Of a stretch of DNA of 64,000 nucleotides, positions 45,983-56,472 are shown piece after piece. A model generated the notes under the pieces. The model had not been told where the DNA came from and ran no database searches. It was given only the letters and a program-made list of their open reading frames with translations. Each line of letters opens with the position of its first letter. Positions within the stretch are counted from its first letter, which is position 1. The position numbers and the translations under genes are program-made. Location: assembly GCF_900110205.1 (NCBI RefSeq), contig NZ_FOCV01000002.1:186001-250000 (forward strand), given 5' to 3'. This DNA comes from Rhizobium tibeticum (GTDB lineage Bacteria; Pseudomonadota; Alphaproteobacteria; Rhizobiales; Rhizobiaceae).

Positions 45983-46450
45983 ATGACAATCCATACAGAT
46001 ACGCGCCCGACGCTCAATATCATCCGCCTCGCCAACGGCCAGGATCTCGATCTGCCCTCCTACGAAAGCAAGGGGGCGGCAGGCATGGACCTGCGCGCCG
46101 CCGTCGATGGCGCACCGATGACGCTCGAGCCCGGAATGCGCGCCCTGGTGCCGACGGGCTTCATCTTCGAGATCCCGGACGGTTTCGAAGGCCAGGTGCG
46201 CCCACGCTCCGGCCTCGCCTTCAAGCACGGCCTTACCTGCCTGAACACGCCCGGAACGATCGACAGCGACTATCGCGGCGAGGTTAAGGTCCTGCTGATC
46301 AACCTCGGCGAAGAGCCGTTTGAGATCACCAGGGGCATGCGCATCGCGCAGATGGTGATTGCCCCGGCGATCCAGGCACATATCTGCGAGATTTCCGAGG
46401 CGAGCGCGACCGCACGTGGCCCCGGCGGTTTCGGATCGACCGGAGTATGA
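45983..46450 (+). CDS. dut: Deoxyuridine 5'-triphosphate nucleotidohydrolase
   Basis: A 155-residue trimeric dUTPase, hydrolysing dUTP to dUMP and diphosphate. All five motifs are seen: AGMDLRA (1), [11 protein letters not shown] (2), [19 protein letters not shown] (3), [10 protein letters not shown] (4) and the C-terminal arm [11 protein letters not shown] (5). It is divergent from prfC and overlaps the acetyltransferase gene by 4 bp. Confidence 0.97.
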   Translation: MTIHTDTRPTLNIIRLANGQDLDLPSYESKGAAGMDLRAAVDGAPMTLEPGMRALVPTGFIFEIPDGFEGQVRPRSGLAFKHGLTCLNTPGTIDSDYRGEVKVLLINLGEEPFEITRGMRIAQMVIAPAIQAHICEISEASATARGPGGFGSTGV

Positions 46451-47349
46451 TGTCCAAGAGCATCGATCATTCCGGCCTCACCTTCCGCCGAGACTATTTC
46501 GGCCACCGCAAGGCATGGGGCGCGTTGGTCGACCTCCTGAAGGACACATTCGATATCGATATCGGTCCATTGCAGCAACTGGGCGGGCCTGATCCGAGCA
46601 GCATGCCCTTCGGCTGGTTTGCCTGTGATGGCCGGCTTGCCGCCAATCTTTCAGCGTTCGCAATGCCACTCATGATCAACGGTCGCACGGTGAATGCCGC
46701 CGCGTTTCAGTCGGGTGCCGTTCGTCCGGCATGGCGTGGGCGTGGATTGTATCGCGACCTGACCCAAAAGGCGCTCGCTTGGTGCCAGGAGAAGGGCTTC
46801 GAAGCGATCGTGCTCTACACGGACAAGCCGGCGCTCTATGAGCCCTACGGCTTTCGCGCCCTGCCGCTGCATGCCTATTCCGGCAATGCACCGGCCGCGC
46901 TAAAGGTGCGAACGCCGGTGCGGCGCCTGAATCCTTTGGAACCCGCTGACCTCAAGCTCTTAAGCACCGCATTGAAGGCACGTGCGCCGGTCTCGGCCGC
47001 TCTCGCCGTTCGTGCGAGCGCGGCGATGTTTCTCATCAACACCCAACTCGATCCTGGCGTCAGGATCAGCTGGCTGGAACGGGAACGGATCGCCGTCGCG
47101 TGGAAGATGGAAGCGCCAGGCCATTTCAAGCTGCTCGATGTCGTTTGCGCCGATATCCCTTCGCTCGCCTCGATCATTGGAGCACTCAACATCGACGTTG
47201 AAGCTGTCGACGTGCTGTTTTGCCCCGACAAGCTCGGGTGGAGCGGACAAGCAAAGTCCCTCGACAGCTACACGCAATTCATGATCCGTGCGCCTGGCAC
47301 GATCGCATTTGATCGACCGGCCATGTTGTCCCCGATGGCCGACTTCTGA
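46447..47349 (+). CDS. GNAT-family N-acetyltransferase
   Basis: A 300-residue protein with an N-terminal GNAT fold ([26 protein letters not shown] is acetyl-CoA motif A, followed by LYEPYGF) and a C-terminal half of about 130 residues without a clear family, as in Eis-like enzymes. The substrate is not known. It overlaps dut in an ATGA and is therefore translationally coupled; the second Met codon at 46450 is an alternative start. It is convergent with the Lrp gene (1-bp gap). Confidence 0.87.
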   Translation: MMSKSIDHSGLTFRRDYFGHRKAWGALVDLLKDTFDIDIGPLQQLGGPDPSSMPFGWFACDGRLAANLSAFAMPLMINGRTVNAAAFQSGAVRPAWRGRGLYRDLTQKALAWCQEKGFEAIVLYTDKPALYEPYGFRALPLHAYSGNAPAALKVRTPVRRLNPLEPADLKLLSTALKARAPVSAALAVRASAAMFLINTQLDPGVRISWLERERIAVAWKMEAPGHFKLLDVVCADIPSLASIIGALNIDVEAVDVLFCPDKLGWSGQAKSLDSYTQFMIRAPGTIAFDRPAMLSPMADF

Positions 47350-47350
47350 T

Positions 47351-47821
47351 CTATCGCTGCCGCGAGAGCGGTGGCAAGCGACGCTTCACCGGCGATGCCT
47401 TCACCATCGAGGTACTCGTTTCGGCCTTCTCCGCCACCTTGTCCAGGATCGTGTCGAGCTCCGCCATCGAGCGAACGACAAGCCGGGCAATGAAACAGTC
47501 GTCTCCCGTCACCTTGTCGCATTCCACGAACTGAGGTGTGTCCTGGAGGATCCGCTGAACGACATGCAACTGCCCGGGCAGCGGGCGAACGCGCACGATC
47601 GCCTGCAGCGGATATCCGAGTGCCGCAGGGTCGATGTCGATGGTGAATGCGGCGATGATCCCCCGCTCTTCCAGGCGACGAAGGCGTTCAGCGGCGCTGG
47701 GCGAAGAAAGCCCGGCAGCCTGTGCCAGCTCCTTCAACGAGATGCGGGCATTCTCCGCCAGCGCCTCCAATATTTTCTGATCGACATCATCGATCACATT
47801 ATCATTAGCCGAAACTGACAT
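47351..47821 (-). CDS. Lrp/AsnC-family transcriptional regulator
   Basis: A 156-residue regulator with N-terminal helix-turn-helix (ILEALAENARISLKELAQAAG, then SSPSAAERLRRLE) and a C-terminal RAM ligand-binding domain (AIVRVRPLPGQ; KVTGDDCFIARLVVRS). It is divergent from a DMT exporter 103 bp away, the standard arrangement for an Lrp-type sensor of the amino acid that the exporter carries. Confidence 0.92.
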   Translation of the reverse strand: MSVSANDNVIDDVDQKILEALAENARISLKELAQAAGLSSPSAAERLRRLEERGIIAAFTIDIDPAALGYPLQAIVRVRPLPGQLHVVQRILQDTPQFVECDKVTGDDCFIARLVVRSMAELDTILDKVAEKAETSTSMVKASPVKRRLPPLSRQR

Positions 47822-47924
47822 TGTTCCTCACAATGATAGGAGAGTGGCACAATCAACCTAATGCAAACTATATAAGGAAAGGCGGGACCGCAATAAACTT
47901 CATCCATCGATATGGAGAGACGAG

Positions 47925-48821
47925 ATGCATAGCGAAATCCGCACCGGCACCGCCCAAATGACCGCAGCAATGCTGATATCGGGAACAATTGGCTGGTTCG
48001 TAGTCATGTCAGGCCAGCCAGTGAGCGGCGTGGTGTTCTGGCGCTGCCTTTTTGGCGCGATCAGCCTGCTGGCCGTCTGCGCCGGCTTGGGATTACTGCG
48101 ACCCGGCATCATCAGCTTGAAGTCGATCGGTATCGCTATCTTCGGCGGCGTGGCCATTGTCCTCAACTGGCTCCTGCTTTTTGCGTCGTACAGCCATGCA
48201 TCGATTTCGATCGCGACGACCGTCTATAATACGCAACCTTTCATGCTGCTTGCGCTCGGCGCGCTGTTTCTCGGCGAAAAGATAACCGCCGCAAAGCTGT
48301 TCTGGTTGACGCTTGCCTTTGCCGGCATGGCGGCCATCGTTGAGGCCAAGCCGGCCACGGCTGGCGGACACGACGGGTACGGCCTCGGCATCCTGCTGGC
48401 ACTCGCAGCCGCGTTCTTCTACGCCCTCGCGGCGCTCGCAGCGAAGTCGCTGAAGGGAACGCCGCCGCATCTGATCGCACTGATCCAGGTCGCGACCGGC
48501 GTGCTGATGCTGCTGCCGACCATGAATTTCTCGGACCTACCCACGGATGGCCAGTCGTGGTCAATCCTGATTACCATGGGCGTCGTACATACGGGGTTGA
48601 TGTATGTGCTGCTCTACGGCGCGATCCAGAAGCTGCCGATCCATCTGACAGGGGCGTTGTCATTCATCTATCCGATCGCCGCGATCCTCGTGGATCGACT
48701 GGCCTTCGCACACGCATTGCAGCCGTTGCAACTCATCGGCGCAGCCGTCATCCTTGTCGCCGCGGCCGGCATGAACCTTGGCTGGACGCCCGCGCAGTTT
48801 TTGCGCGCGCGGGCCGGCTGA
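47925..48821 (+). CDS. DMT-superfamily (EamA) transporter
   Basis: A 298-residue inner-membrane protein with ten hydrophobic helices in two EamA repeats; the second begins GLGILLALAAAFFYALAALA. The divergent Lrp-type regulator suggests amino-acid or metabolite export. About 30% of residues differ in kind from the other EamA protein at 21190, so it is not a recent copy. Typical YdcZ/RhaT-like size. Confidence 0.88.
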   Translation: MHSEIRTGTAQMTAAMLISGTIGWFVVMSGQPVSGVVFWRCLFGAISLLAVCAGLGLLRPGIISLKSIGIAIFGGVAIVLNWLLLFASYSHASISIATTVYNTQPFMLLALGALFLGEKITAAKLFWLTLAFAGMAAIVEAKPATAGGHDGYGLGILLALAAAFFYALAALAAKSLKGTPPHLIALIQVATGVLMLLPTMNFSDLPTDGQSWSILITMGVVHTGLMYVLLYGAIQKLPIHLTGALSFIYPIAAILVDRLAFAHALQPLQLIGAAVILVAAAGMNLGWTPAQFLRARAG

Positions 48822-48842
48822 TGATCCGAGAAGCGAACGAGA

Positions 48843-49361
48843 CTACTTCTGCTGCCGGGTCGTTTCGAACAGGAACCAAGTCCGACGCTCGGCCTCGTCG
48901 ATCCACACTTCCAGCAAGCTCGTCGTAGCGACGTCATTGTGCTCGGAGCAGACATCATGGGTCTCGCGCAACAGCGAGACCAGCTGCCTGTTGTCGTCGC
49001 GCAGTTCCGCCAGCATGTCTTCCGGCGTGACGTACTCGGCATCGTTGTCGTTGATGCGTTGCAGGCGGCCGATATGGCCGATGGAACGCAGCGTCGTGCC
49101 GCCGATCTTGCGGGCGCGCTCGGCAATCGCATCGGTCGTGGCGAAGATCTGCTCGGCCTGCTCGTCGAGCATCAGGTGATAGTCGCGAAAATGCGGTCCG
49201 GACAGATGCCAATGGAAATTCTTGGTCTTGATGTAGAGCGCAAAGACATCCGCCAGTAGCGCAGCCAGGGCGGCCGAGATATCCTGAATGGCATTGCTTT
49301 TCAGGTCCGTGGGGGTAGCGAGCGGGGCGAGTTTGCGCTTTTCGGCTGCGGTGGGGCTCAT
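48843..49361 (-). CDS. dps: DNA starvation/stationary-phase protein Dps
   Basis: A 172-residue ferritin-fold protein forming a dodecamer that oxidises Fe2+ with peroxide and shields DNA. The ferroxidase ligands are in the signature KTKNFHWHLSGPHFRDYHLM (His, His and Asp) and LDEQAEQI. The basic N-terminal tail (EKRKLAPLA) can bind DNA. GGAGATACCCG lies before the ATG. Probably induced by OxyR or general stress; convergent to the DMT gene. Confidence 0.94.
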   Translation of the reverse strand: MSPTAAEKRKLAPLATPTDLKSNAIQDISAALAALLADVFALYIKTKNFHWHLSGPHFRDYHLMLDEQAEQIFATTDAIAERARKIGGTTLRSIGHIGRLQRINDNDAEYVTPEDMLAELRDDNRQLVSLLRETHDVCSEHNDVATTSLLEVWIDEAERRTWFLFETTRQQK

Positions 49362-49604
49362 CGGGTATCTCCTCTGGCGAGCTGCGGGTCAGGCAATGGC
49401 AGATGCGGGAGTGGCTTGTCGTTCCCCGGATTTGACGGTTGGGGCGACGCCTGCGTCGACCAGCCATCAATCACCGCCTTGGAACTAGAACCACGATCGC
49501 CAGCGTCAATAGCGGCAACCTACCGCAGCATGATGACAAGACGTCAGATCCTTGAAAGGAACGGGCCGCAGGCGTAGAAGGCGATTGCAGCAGGAGCTCA
49601 CGTC

Positions 49605-50222
49605 ATGTCGTTCACCGCCCTTTTCGCTTACGCAGCGGCACTCTTCATCGCGGCGGCAATCCCCGGACCGGGCATCACGGCTATCGTTGCCCGCGCGCTC
49701 GGCTCGAACTTTCGCGAGACGTTTTTCATGGGCCTCGGCCTCGTGCTGGGCGACATGACCTATCTGACGGCGGTCATCCTCGGGCTGGCCTTCGTGGCGC
49801 AGACCTTCACCGAAGTGTTCATTGTCATCAAGGTCGCCGGGGCGCTTTATCTCGGCTACATCGCCTATAAACTCTGGACGGCCGGGCTGCTGGCGCAGGA
49901 TGTCGCCGCGAAGAAGGCGAGCAATGTTGGCATGAGCTTCCTGTCCGGCCTGCTGGTGACGCTTGGCAACCCCAAAACCATGCTTTTCTACGTCGCGCTG
50001 ATGCCGACGCTGATCGACCTCAACAGCATCGGGCTTCGCGAATACGGTATTTTGCTCGCAACCACCTTCGTTGTCCTGCTCGTTGTTCTGGTGCCCTACA
50101 TGCTGCTTGCCGCACGTGCGCGAATGATGCTCAAGCAACCGCGTGCGCTGCGGGCGCTGAACAAGACGGCGGCCGGCATTCTGGCGGGCACGGCAGCCTT
50201 CATCGCCACCCGCGCGGCCTGA
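49605..50222 (+). CDS. LysE/RhtB-family exporter
   Basis: A 205-residue membrane protein with six helices and the family signature IPGPGITAIVARALG near residue 20, RETFFMGLGLVLGD and NPKTMLFYVALMP. Such proteins export amino acids or derivatives such as homoserine lactone. GCAGGAGCTCACGTC precedes the ATG. No adjacent regulator of the LysG type is seen. The 132-bp gap to cysK probably contains the cysK promoter. Confidence 0.9.
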   Translation: MSFTALFAYAAALFIAAAIPGPGITAIVARALGSNFRETFFMGLGLVLGDMTYLTAVILGLAFVAQTFTEVFIVIKVAGALYLGYIAYKLWTAGLLAQDVAAKKASNVGMSFLSGLLVTLGNPKTMLFYVALMPTLIDLNSIGLREYGILLATTFVVLLVVLVPYMLLAARARMMLKQPRALRALNKTAAGILAGTAAFIATRAA

Positions 50223-50354
50223 AAAATTCATTCGGCAAAGCTCGGTTCTTAAAGGATTTTTTCTATCCTACTCCCTTCGGGTGGGTGAAGCCACACTGGT
50301 CTCCGTCCGCCTTTGACCCTATTCTCTCCGCACATTTCATCCAGGGAGAGCGTA

Positions 50355-51317
50355 ATGTCGAAGAAACCGGGCCGTGGCCGCATCTATTCCTCGATCACCG
50401 AAACCATCGGCGACACGCCGATCGTGCGGCTCGACAAGCTCGCCAAGGCGAAGGGCGTCAAGGCAAACCTCCTGGCCAAGCTGGAATTCTTCAATCCGAT
50501 TGCTTCCGTGAAGGACCGTATCGGCGTTGCAATGATCGAGTCGCTGGAGTCGCAGGGTAAGATCTCGCCTGGCAAAACGACCCTGATCGAGCCGACATCG
50601 GGCAATACCGGTATTGCGCTCGCCTTCGCCGCTGCGGCGAAGGGATACAAGCTGATCCTGACGATGCCGGAAACGATGTCCATCGAGCGCCGCAAGATGC
50701 TGGCGCTGCTCGGCGCCGAACTTGTCCTGACCGAAGGCCCGAAGGGCATGAAGGGCGCGATCGCGAAAGCCGAGGAACTGGCCGCGACGCTCCCGGATGC
50801 CATCATCCCGCAGCAGTTCGAGAACCCGGCCAACCCGGAAATCCATCGCCGCACCACGGCCGAAGAGATCTGGAACGATACCGACGGTACGGTCGACATC
50901 CTTGTTGCCGGCATCGGCACCGGCGGCACCATCACCGGTGCGGGCCAGGTGCTGAAGTCGAAGAAGCCTGGCATCAAGGTGGTCGCCGTCGAGCCGGCGG
51001 AATCCCCGGTTCTTTCGGGCGGCCAGCCGGGCCCGCACAAGATTCAGGGCATCGGCGCCGGCTTTGCGCCGGCAATCCTCGATACGCACATCTACGACGA
51101 AATCATCACGGTGAGCAGCCCGGAGGCGCTGGAACTTGCCCGCGAGGTTGCCAAGCTCGAAGGCGTGCCGGTGGGCATTTCCTCCGGCGCAGCACTGGCC
51201 GCGGCTATCGAGGTCGGCAGCCGCGAGGAGAATGCGGGAAAGAATCTCGTCGTTATCATTCCGTCCTTTGCCGAACGCTATCTCTCGACCGCACTGTTCG
51301 ACGGCCTCGGGAACTGA
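50355..51317 (+). CDS. cysK: Cysteine synthase A (O-acetylserine sulfhydrylase)
   Basis: A 320-residue PLP enzyme making cysteine from O-acetylserine and sulfide. The PLP lysine is in [12 protein letters not shown], the substrate loop is [12 protein letters not shown], the phosphate-binding loop is [12 protein letters not shown], and SSGAALAAA is near the C-terminus. CAGGGAGAGCGTA before the ATG at 50355 fixes the start. A strong terminator follows. It could assimilate sulfide released by the ergothioneine pathway, though it is a housekeeping gene. Confidence 0.96.
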   Translation: MSKKPGRGRIYSSITETIGDTPIVRLDKLAKAKGVKANLLAKLEFFNPIASVKDRIGVAMIESLESQGKISPGKTTLIEPTSGNTGIALAFAAAAKGYKLILTMPETMSIERRKMLALLGAELVLTEGPKGMKGAIAKAEELAATLPDAIIPQQFENPANPEIHRRTTAEEIWNDTDGTVDILVAGIGTGGTITGAGQVLKSKKPGIKVVAVEPAESPVLSGGQPGPHKIQGIGAGFAPAILDTHIYDEIITVSSPEALELAREVAKLEGVPVGISSGAALAAAIEVGSREENAGKNLVVIIPSFAERYLSTALFDGLGN

Positions 51318-51341
51318 AAGGCCTCATTGCTAAAGGAACCT

Positions 51342-51363
51342 GGGGCGCCTCGGCGCCCCTTTT
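51342..51363 (+). terminator. Intrinsic terminator of cysK
   Basis: GGGGCGCC-TC-GGCGCCCC, an 8-bp stem, followed by TTTTCG, 24 bp after the cysK stop. Confidence 0.85.
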
Positions 51364-51515
51364 CGTTTCAGCGGTGGTGGTCAGCCGCTGCCAGCGGCTC
51401 GTATCCCACACGGCGTCAACGGAACGCTCGGCTCTTGCGCCCAGACGCGAGCGTCAAGTTTGAAAAGGCCATTTCGGGACTGTAGGGCGGGAGCTAGAAG
51501 AGCCTGCCGCCAGCA

Positions 51516-51649
51516 GCGCTCGCCGCTTTCCGCCACCGCCTTGTCGGGAAGTCCGACGATCTGCGTCACGACCCGCCGGGGCGACCATGACCTGAACCTC
51601 GACCGGAACGGCCTCGGTGCCCTGAAACCGTGCTGACGCGTGCGACTAT
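51516..51649 (-). pseudogene. Remnant of yifB (Mg-chelatase-like ComM/YifB ATPase), N-terminal fragment
   Basis: About 45 codons of the start of YifB can be read. The first frame gives IVARVSTV (the normal ATG is ATA here), a second gives FQGTEAVPVEVQVMVAP, a third gives TQIVGLPDKAVAESGER. Relatives read FQGIEAVPVEVQVMVGPGKVG then MQIVGLPDKAVAESRER, so the identity is clear. At least two frameshifts, a lost start codon and loss of the remaining 450 or so codons make this a genuine dead gene. It lies just downstream of gshB on the same strand, where yifB is expected in rhizobia. Confidence 0.75.
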
Positions 51650-51913
51650 GCCCCAATCCCCGGTGCCGCAACCACAGCACTGCAGTTTAACGACGCATCA
51701 TTGTCGCAAATTGCAATCTTGCATAGAAAGCGGAGTGAAACAGAACAATCAAGGAACAGATTCAAGCCTGCGCTGTGGCCAGGTTGTGTGAGGTTGTAAG
51801 CGGAGAACAAAGCAAGCGGTTTGTCCGGACCGGGCAGTGGCGGAGTGGTCTTGAGGGCAAGTTGCCATCCGGGAACAAGCGTCCGCGCGCCTCGTGGCGC
51901 GCGGTCAAGACGT

Positions 51914-52858
51914 TCAACGCTTGCGCTCGATCGCGTCCCAAAGCAGGGCAGCAATATCTGCGCCGCCGAACTTGCGCACCTCACGAATGCCGGTCGGCGA
52001 CGTCACATTGATCTCCGTCATGTAGTCGCCGATGACGTCGATGCCGACGAAGAGGAAACCGCGTTCCTTGAGCGCAGGGCCGATCCGCCTGCAGATTTCG
52101 ATTTCGCGTGCCGTCAGTTCGGTTGCCTCGGCACGTCCGCCGACATGCATATTGGAACGACTGTCGTGCTCAGCAGGGACGCGATTTATGGCGCCGGCCG
52201 GCTCGCCATCGACAAGCAGGATGCGCTTGTCGCCCTTGCGCACGTCAGGCAGGTATTGCTGTGCGATGAAGGGTTCGCGAAACAGCTGGCCGAACATTTC
52301 GAGCAGCGACGACAGGTTGCGGTCGTCCTTGGTCGAGTGGAAAACGCCCGCGCCGCCATTGCCGTAGAGCGGCTTCAAGATGATGTCGCCCATCTCGTCC
52401 CGGAAGCGGCGGATTTCGCCCGCGTCCTTGGTGATCAGCGTCTTCGGCATCAGATCGGCGAATTCAGTGACGAAGATCTTCTCGGGGGAGTTCCGAACCC
52501 AGGCCGGATCATTGACGACGAGCGTCTTCGGGTGGATCCGCTCCAGCAAGTGTGTTGAGGTGATATAGGCCATGTCGAAGGGCGGGTCCTGGCGCAGCAG
52601 GATCACATCCATCGTCGACAGATCGACACGTTCCGACGTTCCGAGCTCGAAATGGTCGCCCTTGACGTCGCGCAGCACCATCGGCTCCACGGTAGCGAAG
52701 AGCTTTCCGTCCCGAAAGCTCAGGCGGTCGGGCGTGTAGTGGAAGAGCTTGTAGCCGCGAGCCTGCGCTTCGAGGCTCATCGCGAAGGTGGAATCGCCCG
52801 CAATATTGATGCCGGCAACATGGTCCATCTGGACCGCTACATTCTTGATCTTGGCCAT
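51914..52858 (-). CDS. gshB: Glutathione synthetase
   Basis: A 314-residue ATP-grasp ligase joining gamma-glutamylcysteine and glycine. The N-terminal domain starts [22 protein letters not shown]-grasp features are [36 protein letters not shown] and [22 protein letters not shown]. In alphaproteobacteria it usually follows rsmI and yraN; here the cupin gene and ugp operon lie between them. Confidence 0.96.
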   Translation of the reverse strand: MAKIKNVAVQMDHVAGINIAGDSTFAMSLEAQARGYKLFHYTPDRLSFRDGKLFATVEPMVLRDVKGDHFELGTSERVDLSTMDVILLRQDPPFDMAYITSTHLLERIHPKTLVVNDPAWVRNSPEKIFVTEFADLMPKTLITKDAGEIRRFRDEMGDIILKPLYGNGGAGVFHSTKDDRNLSSLLEMFGQLFREPFIAQQYLPDVRKGDKRILLVDGEPAGAINRVPAEHDSRSNMHVGGRAEATELTAREIEICRRIGPALKERGFLFVGIDVIGDYMTEINVTSPTGIREVRKFGGADIAALLWDAIERKR

Positions 52859-52942
52859 TTCCGTCCCTTAGCTGATGCCGGACAGATGTAGGCTGCAGAT
52901 GCCCCGAAAGCAACGCCGTGCTCGCGTCGCGAGACGAAATCT

Positions 52943-53452
52943 TCAGGCCGCGATGCCGCTCTTGGGAGCGTCGCCGCGCAGCAGGCTGCGGAGCCGATAG
53001 GCAAGCGCAACCGGCTTCGGGAACGGCTTCCTCAGGAACGCAACTTTGCGCACGTATTTGTCCACGCGCCAGCTCGCCCAGGTGCCGGCGGCAAAGAAGG
53101 CGACATCGCCGGCACCGAGCGTGCGCTCCGTGCCGTCCTCGGCGAGGATATGAACTTCGCCTTCGAGGATCATCACCGTCTCGTCCCAGTAGAAGAACCA
53201 ACGGAATTCGCCCGCCGTACAGTCCCAGATTGCGGTCAGGGCTGCATCGTCATGGCTGCGCGAATGCTCCCCTGTGCGCGCCTGCGGGTTGCCGCTGATG
53301 ATCCAGTCGGGATTGATCGGGGTCGAACGCATGACGAAATTATCACCTGATTTCGCCACGAACCTCTTAGGCGTCGCTTGCGGCAGACTCGGAAAAGGGA
53401 CGACCCGCGCGGCCATTGCGACCATGCTCGCCAGCATCATCTGCATACCCAT
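52943..53452 (-). CDS. Cupin-domain protein
   Basis: A 169-residue single-domain cupin of the ureidoglycine-aminohydrolase-like (DUF861) type. The motifs are FRWFFYWDETVMILEGEVHILAED (strand with Glu ligand) and LGAGDVAFFAAGTWASWRV. The N-terminus MGMQMMLASMVAMAAR is hydrophobic and short, and may be a poor signal. Start at ATG 53452 is uncertain, as an in-frame Met at 53515 also exists. It follows the ugp operon on the same strand after about 100 bp and may be transcribed with it or alone. Confidence 0.75.
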   Translation of the reverse strand: MGMQMMLASMVAMAARVVPFPSLPQATPKRFVAKSGDNFVMRSTPINPDWIISGNPQARTGEHSRSHDDAALTAIWDCTAGEFRWFFYWDETVMILEGEVHILAEDGTERTLGAGDVAFFAAGTWASWRVDKYVRKVAFLRKPFPKPVALAYRLRSLLRGDAPKSGIAA

Positions 53453-53554
53453 GAACAACCCCGTTGTTATCAAATCCTTGTCGGGATAGCAGAGAGTTGT
53501 AAAGGTACCGTACAAGCAGTGCCTACAATTTGAACGATCACGACGTCCAAGGTG

Positions 53555-54652
53555 CTAGGCAATTTCCGTTTTCGTCGCCACGGCCTGTGAAAATGCCGTT
53601 CCGCCGATACGCTTTCCGGTGTCGTGACTGAAGAAATGCAGTCTTTCGGCACCCACGACCAGCCGCAGTTCGGATGTTAGTTCCGTCTCCGGAGACAGGA
53701 CTGCCGTCAGCGGCTGATCGCCAAGACTTCCATGCACGAGACGCTGCGAGCCGAGCTCTTCCACATAGTCCACCACAACAGTCATGGCATGTTCGCCGGG
53801 CCTGGCGAGGCGCAGGTCCTCGGCGCGAATGCCGACGGTGACGAGCCCGGATGTGGGTGCATGACCGCCAAGGTCGATCAGGTTCGCGGCCAGTGCAAGC
53901 TTGTCGCCATGCAGCTCGCCCTGCAGCAGATTCATCGCCGGGGACCCGATGAAGCTCGCAACGAAGGTCGAGGCTGGCGTGTGATAGACGTCGAGCGGTG
54001 CGCCGATCTGCTCGATTTCGCCGCCATTCAGAACGACCAGCCGATCGGCCAAGGTCATGGCTTCGAGCTGGTCGTGGGTGACGTAGATTGACGTCGTGCC
54101 AAGCCGGCGCTGCAAACGCTTGATTTCGCCGCGCATCGACACGCGCAGCTTGGCATCGAGATTCGACAGGGGCTCATCGAACAGGAAGGCGGCCGGCTTG
54201 CGGACGATGGCGCGGCCCATTGCGACGCGCTGACGCTGGCCGCCCGAAAGGGCGCGCGGCTTACGCTCGAGATAGGCCTCCAGCTGCAGCATACGAGCCG
54301 CCTCCGCAACGCGGGCATCGATCTCGGCCTTTGGCGTCTTGCGGTTGCGCAGGCCGTAAGCAAGATTTTCATAGACCGTCATATGCGGGTAAAGCGCGTA
54401 GTTCTGAAAGACCATGGCGATGTCGCGCTCGGCGGGGTCAACCCGGTTGACGACACGGTTGCCGATTTTCACCTCGCCCTTGGAGATTTCCTCTAGGCCG
54501 GCGACCATGCGCAGTAGTGTCGACTTCCCGCAGCCGGACGGGCCGACAAGAACGATAAACTCGCCGTCCTTGATGTCGATGTTCACGGACTTCACCGCAT
54601 GCACGTCCCCGGTATAGATCTTGGAGACCTGATTGATTTCGATGGCGGCCAT
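53555..54652 (-). CDS. ugpC: sn-Glycerol-3-phosphate ABC transporter ATPase
   Basis: A 365-residue MalK/UgpC-type ATPase. Walker A is [17 protein letters not shown], the signature motif [16 protein letters not shown], Walker [16 protein letters not shown], and a C-terminal OB-fold regulatory domain runs from about 240. It energises UgpAE. It is the last gene of ugpBAEC, with an 11-bp gap after ugpE. Confidence 0.95.
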   Translation of the reverse strand: MAAIEINQVSKIYTGDVHAVKSVNIDIKDGEFIVLVGPSGCGKSTLLRMVAGLEEISKGEVKIGNRVVNRVDPAERDIAMVFQNYALYPHMTVYENLAYGLRNRKTPKAEIDARVAEAARMLQLEAYLERKPRALSGGQRQRVAMGRAIVRKPAAFLFDEPLSNLDAKLRVSMRGEIKRLQRRLGTTSIYVTHDQLEAMTLADRLVVLNGGEIEQIGAPLDVYHTPASTFVASFIGSPAMNLLQGELHGDKLALAANLIDLGGHAPTSGLVTVGIRAEDLRLARPGEHAMTVVVDYVEELGSQRLVHGSLGDQPLTAVLSPETELTSELRLVVGAERLHFFSHDTGKRIGGTAFSQAVATKTEIA

Positions 54653-54663
54653 CGGCGTTTCCT

Positions 54664-55506
54664 TTACTTGTCGCTTTCCGTGAGGCCCTTGATGAACCAG
54701 CGCTGGAACACCACGACGATGATGACAGGCGGCAACATCGCGAGGATCGCGATGGCGAAGGCTTCGTTGTAATCAGGGATCTGCGCGCCGACCCAGACCA
54801 GCAGGATCTGCTTGATACCGCGCACCAGCGTGTAGAAGCTCTCGTCATTGGTCATCAGCATCGGCCAGAGATATTGGTTCCAGCCGTAGACGAACATGAT
54901 GATGAAGATCGCAGCAACCATCGTCTTCGAGAGCGGCACGATCACGTCGAAGAAGAACTTGATCGGGCCGGCGCCATCGATGCGCGCGGCTTCCAGCAAC
55001 TCGTCCGGGATCGATTTGAAGAACTGCCGAAAATAGAAGGTCCCCGTCGCCGACGCCAGCAGCGGCACGATCATGCCGGTATAGGTGTTGATGAGGTGCA
55101 ACTGGTGCATCACCTCATAGGAGGGAAGGATGCGAACTTCGAGCGGCAGCAGCAGCGTCGTGAAGATCATCCAGAAAAACAGCGTTCCCAGACGGAAGCG
55201 GAAGTAGACGATGGCATAGGCAGCCAGCATCGACAAAACGATCTTGCCGACGGCAAAGCCGATCCCGAGGATCAGCGAGTTCATCAGCATGCGCGTGCCG
55301 GTGACCTGGCCTGTAAAGCCGCCCTCGCGGTTCAGGACTGTGTTGTAGGTTTCAGCGAAATGATTGCCCCAGGTCAGCGTCAGACCTTGCCGGTGGATTT
55401 CGGCGGCGTCGTGGGTCGAGGTGAAGAAGGCAACGACGACGGGCGCCATCATGACGAAGACGCCAAGGAGCAGGATGATGTGATCGACTATCTTGAGACG
55501 GTACAT
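54664..55506 (-). CDS. ugpE: sn-Glycerol-3-phosphate ABC transporter permease
   Basis: A 280-residue inner-membrane permease with six helices and the EAA loop [23 protein letters not shown] that contacts the ATPase. The ATG at 55506 has TTGAGGAGCGCGGGA before it, better than the in-frame codon at 55521. It lies 11 bp after ugpA and is typical of MalG-like components. Confidence 0.94.
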   Translation of the reverse strand: MYRLKIVDHIILLLGVFVMMAPVVVAFFTSTHDAAEIHRQGLTLTWGNHFAETYNTVLNREGGFTGQVTGTRMLMNSLILGIGFAVGKIVLSMLAAYAIVYFRFRLGTLFFWMIFTTLLLPLEVRILPSYEVMHQLHLINTYTGMIVPLLASATGTFYFRQFFKSIPDELLEAARIDGAGPIKFFFDVIVPLSKTMVAAIFIIMFVYGWNQYLWPMLMTNDESFYTLVRGIKQILLVWVGAQIPDYNEAFAIAILAMLPPVIIVVVFQRWFIKGLTESDK

Positions 55507-55517
55507 TCCCGCGCTCC

Positions 55518-56399
55518 TCAATTATAGTGAACGCGCCGCTCAATGAAGCGGAACTGGAAGACGGTCAGCACGAAAACGACGATCATCAGGATCACCGACT
55601 GGGGCGATGAGCCGCCGAGGTCGTTGCCGCGGAAGCCATCCATGTAAACCTTGTAGACCAGCGTGATCGGGTTGTTAGCCGCCTTGTCCTTCACCATCAC
55701 GTCGACAATGCCGAAGGTGTCGAAGAGCGAATAGGTGACGTTGATCACGAAGAGGAAGAAGGCCGTCGGCGCCAGAAGCGGCAGGATGACCGTCCAGAAC
55801 CGGCGAAAGCCCGAGCGGCAGTCGAGCGCCGCGGCTTCGCGAACGGAGACCGAAATCCCCTGGAGGCCCGACAGAAAGAAGATGAAATTATAGGGGATCT
55901 GCTTCCAGACGGAGACGACCACCATGGCAAAAGCCGTATCGAAATAATTGAGGCCGATCTTCATGTCCCAGCCGAACAGGGCGGCAAAGCGGACGAAGGG
56001 ACCGATATGCTGGTCGAAGAACATCATGCCGATCAGGCCGGCCACCGGCGGGGCGATCGCATAAACCGAGATCAGCAATGTCTTGTAGGTCGAATTGCCG
56101 CGAATGACGGTATCCGCCTTGACCGCCAAGAGCAGACCGAACGCCAGCGAAAGGAAAGTGACGAGCGCCGTGAAGACCGCCGTGAAGCCGGCGATCGAGC
56201 GGTACTCGGCGCTTTCGAGAATACCTCTATAATTATCCAGGCCGACGAAGCTGGAGCCGAAACCAAACGGGTCTTCGAGGAAGAACGACGACTTTACCGC
56301 CTGAATGGACGGCCAGTAGAAGAAAACGAAAATGACCGCCATCTGCGGCAGCAGGAAGAGATAAGGCAGCGTTGGCGACGAAAACTGCACGCGCTTCAT
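55518..56399 (-). CDS. ugpA: sn-Glycerol-3-phosphate ABC transporter permease
   Basis: A 293-residue MalF-like permease. The first helix is LPYLFLLPQMAVIFVFFYWPS, and the EAA loop is REAAALDCRSGFRRFWTVILPLL. It pairs with UgpE to form the channel. It lies 73 bp after ugpB, the only sizeable gap in the operon. Confidence 0.94.
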   Translation of the reverse strand: MKRVQFSSPTLPYLFLLPQMAVIFVFFYWPSIQAVKSSFFLEDPFGFGSSFVGLDNYRGILESAEYRSIAGFTAVFTALVTFLSLAFGLLLAVKADTVIRGNSTYKTLLISVYAIAPPVAGLIGMMFFDQHIGPFVRFAALFGWDMKIGLNYFDTAFAMVVVSVWKQIPYNFIFFLSGLQGISVSVREAAALDCRSGFRRFWTVILPLLAPTAFFLFVINVTYSLFDTFGIVDVMVKDKAANNPITLVYKVYMDGFRGNDLGGSSPQSVILMIVVFVLTVFQFRFIERRVHYN

Positions 56400-56472
56400 G
56401 GCGGGACCTTTGCAAAGCGGTGCCGGAGACGGCGAGCGCCTCCGGAACCGTTGTTGTCAGCGATGGACGAGA

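Larger units (their letters stand above)
51318..51913. other. Degenerate 596-bp region between cysK and gshB
   Basis: No intact gene. It has the cysK terminator, then about 150 bp without recognisable content, then the yifB remnant (51516-51649), then 230 bp of featureless DNA. At 51883-51904 a perfect 9-bp stem (CCGCGCGCC-TCGT-GGCGCGCGG) lies 9 bp past the gshB stop without a T-run, possibly a terminator of gshB. Confidence 0.6.

Noticed and set aside
51883..51904. Hairpin 9 bp after gshB as a rho-independent terminator
   Set aside because: The 9-bp stem is perfect but has no T-run on the minus strand; noted within the region entry only.
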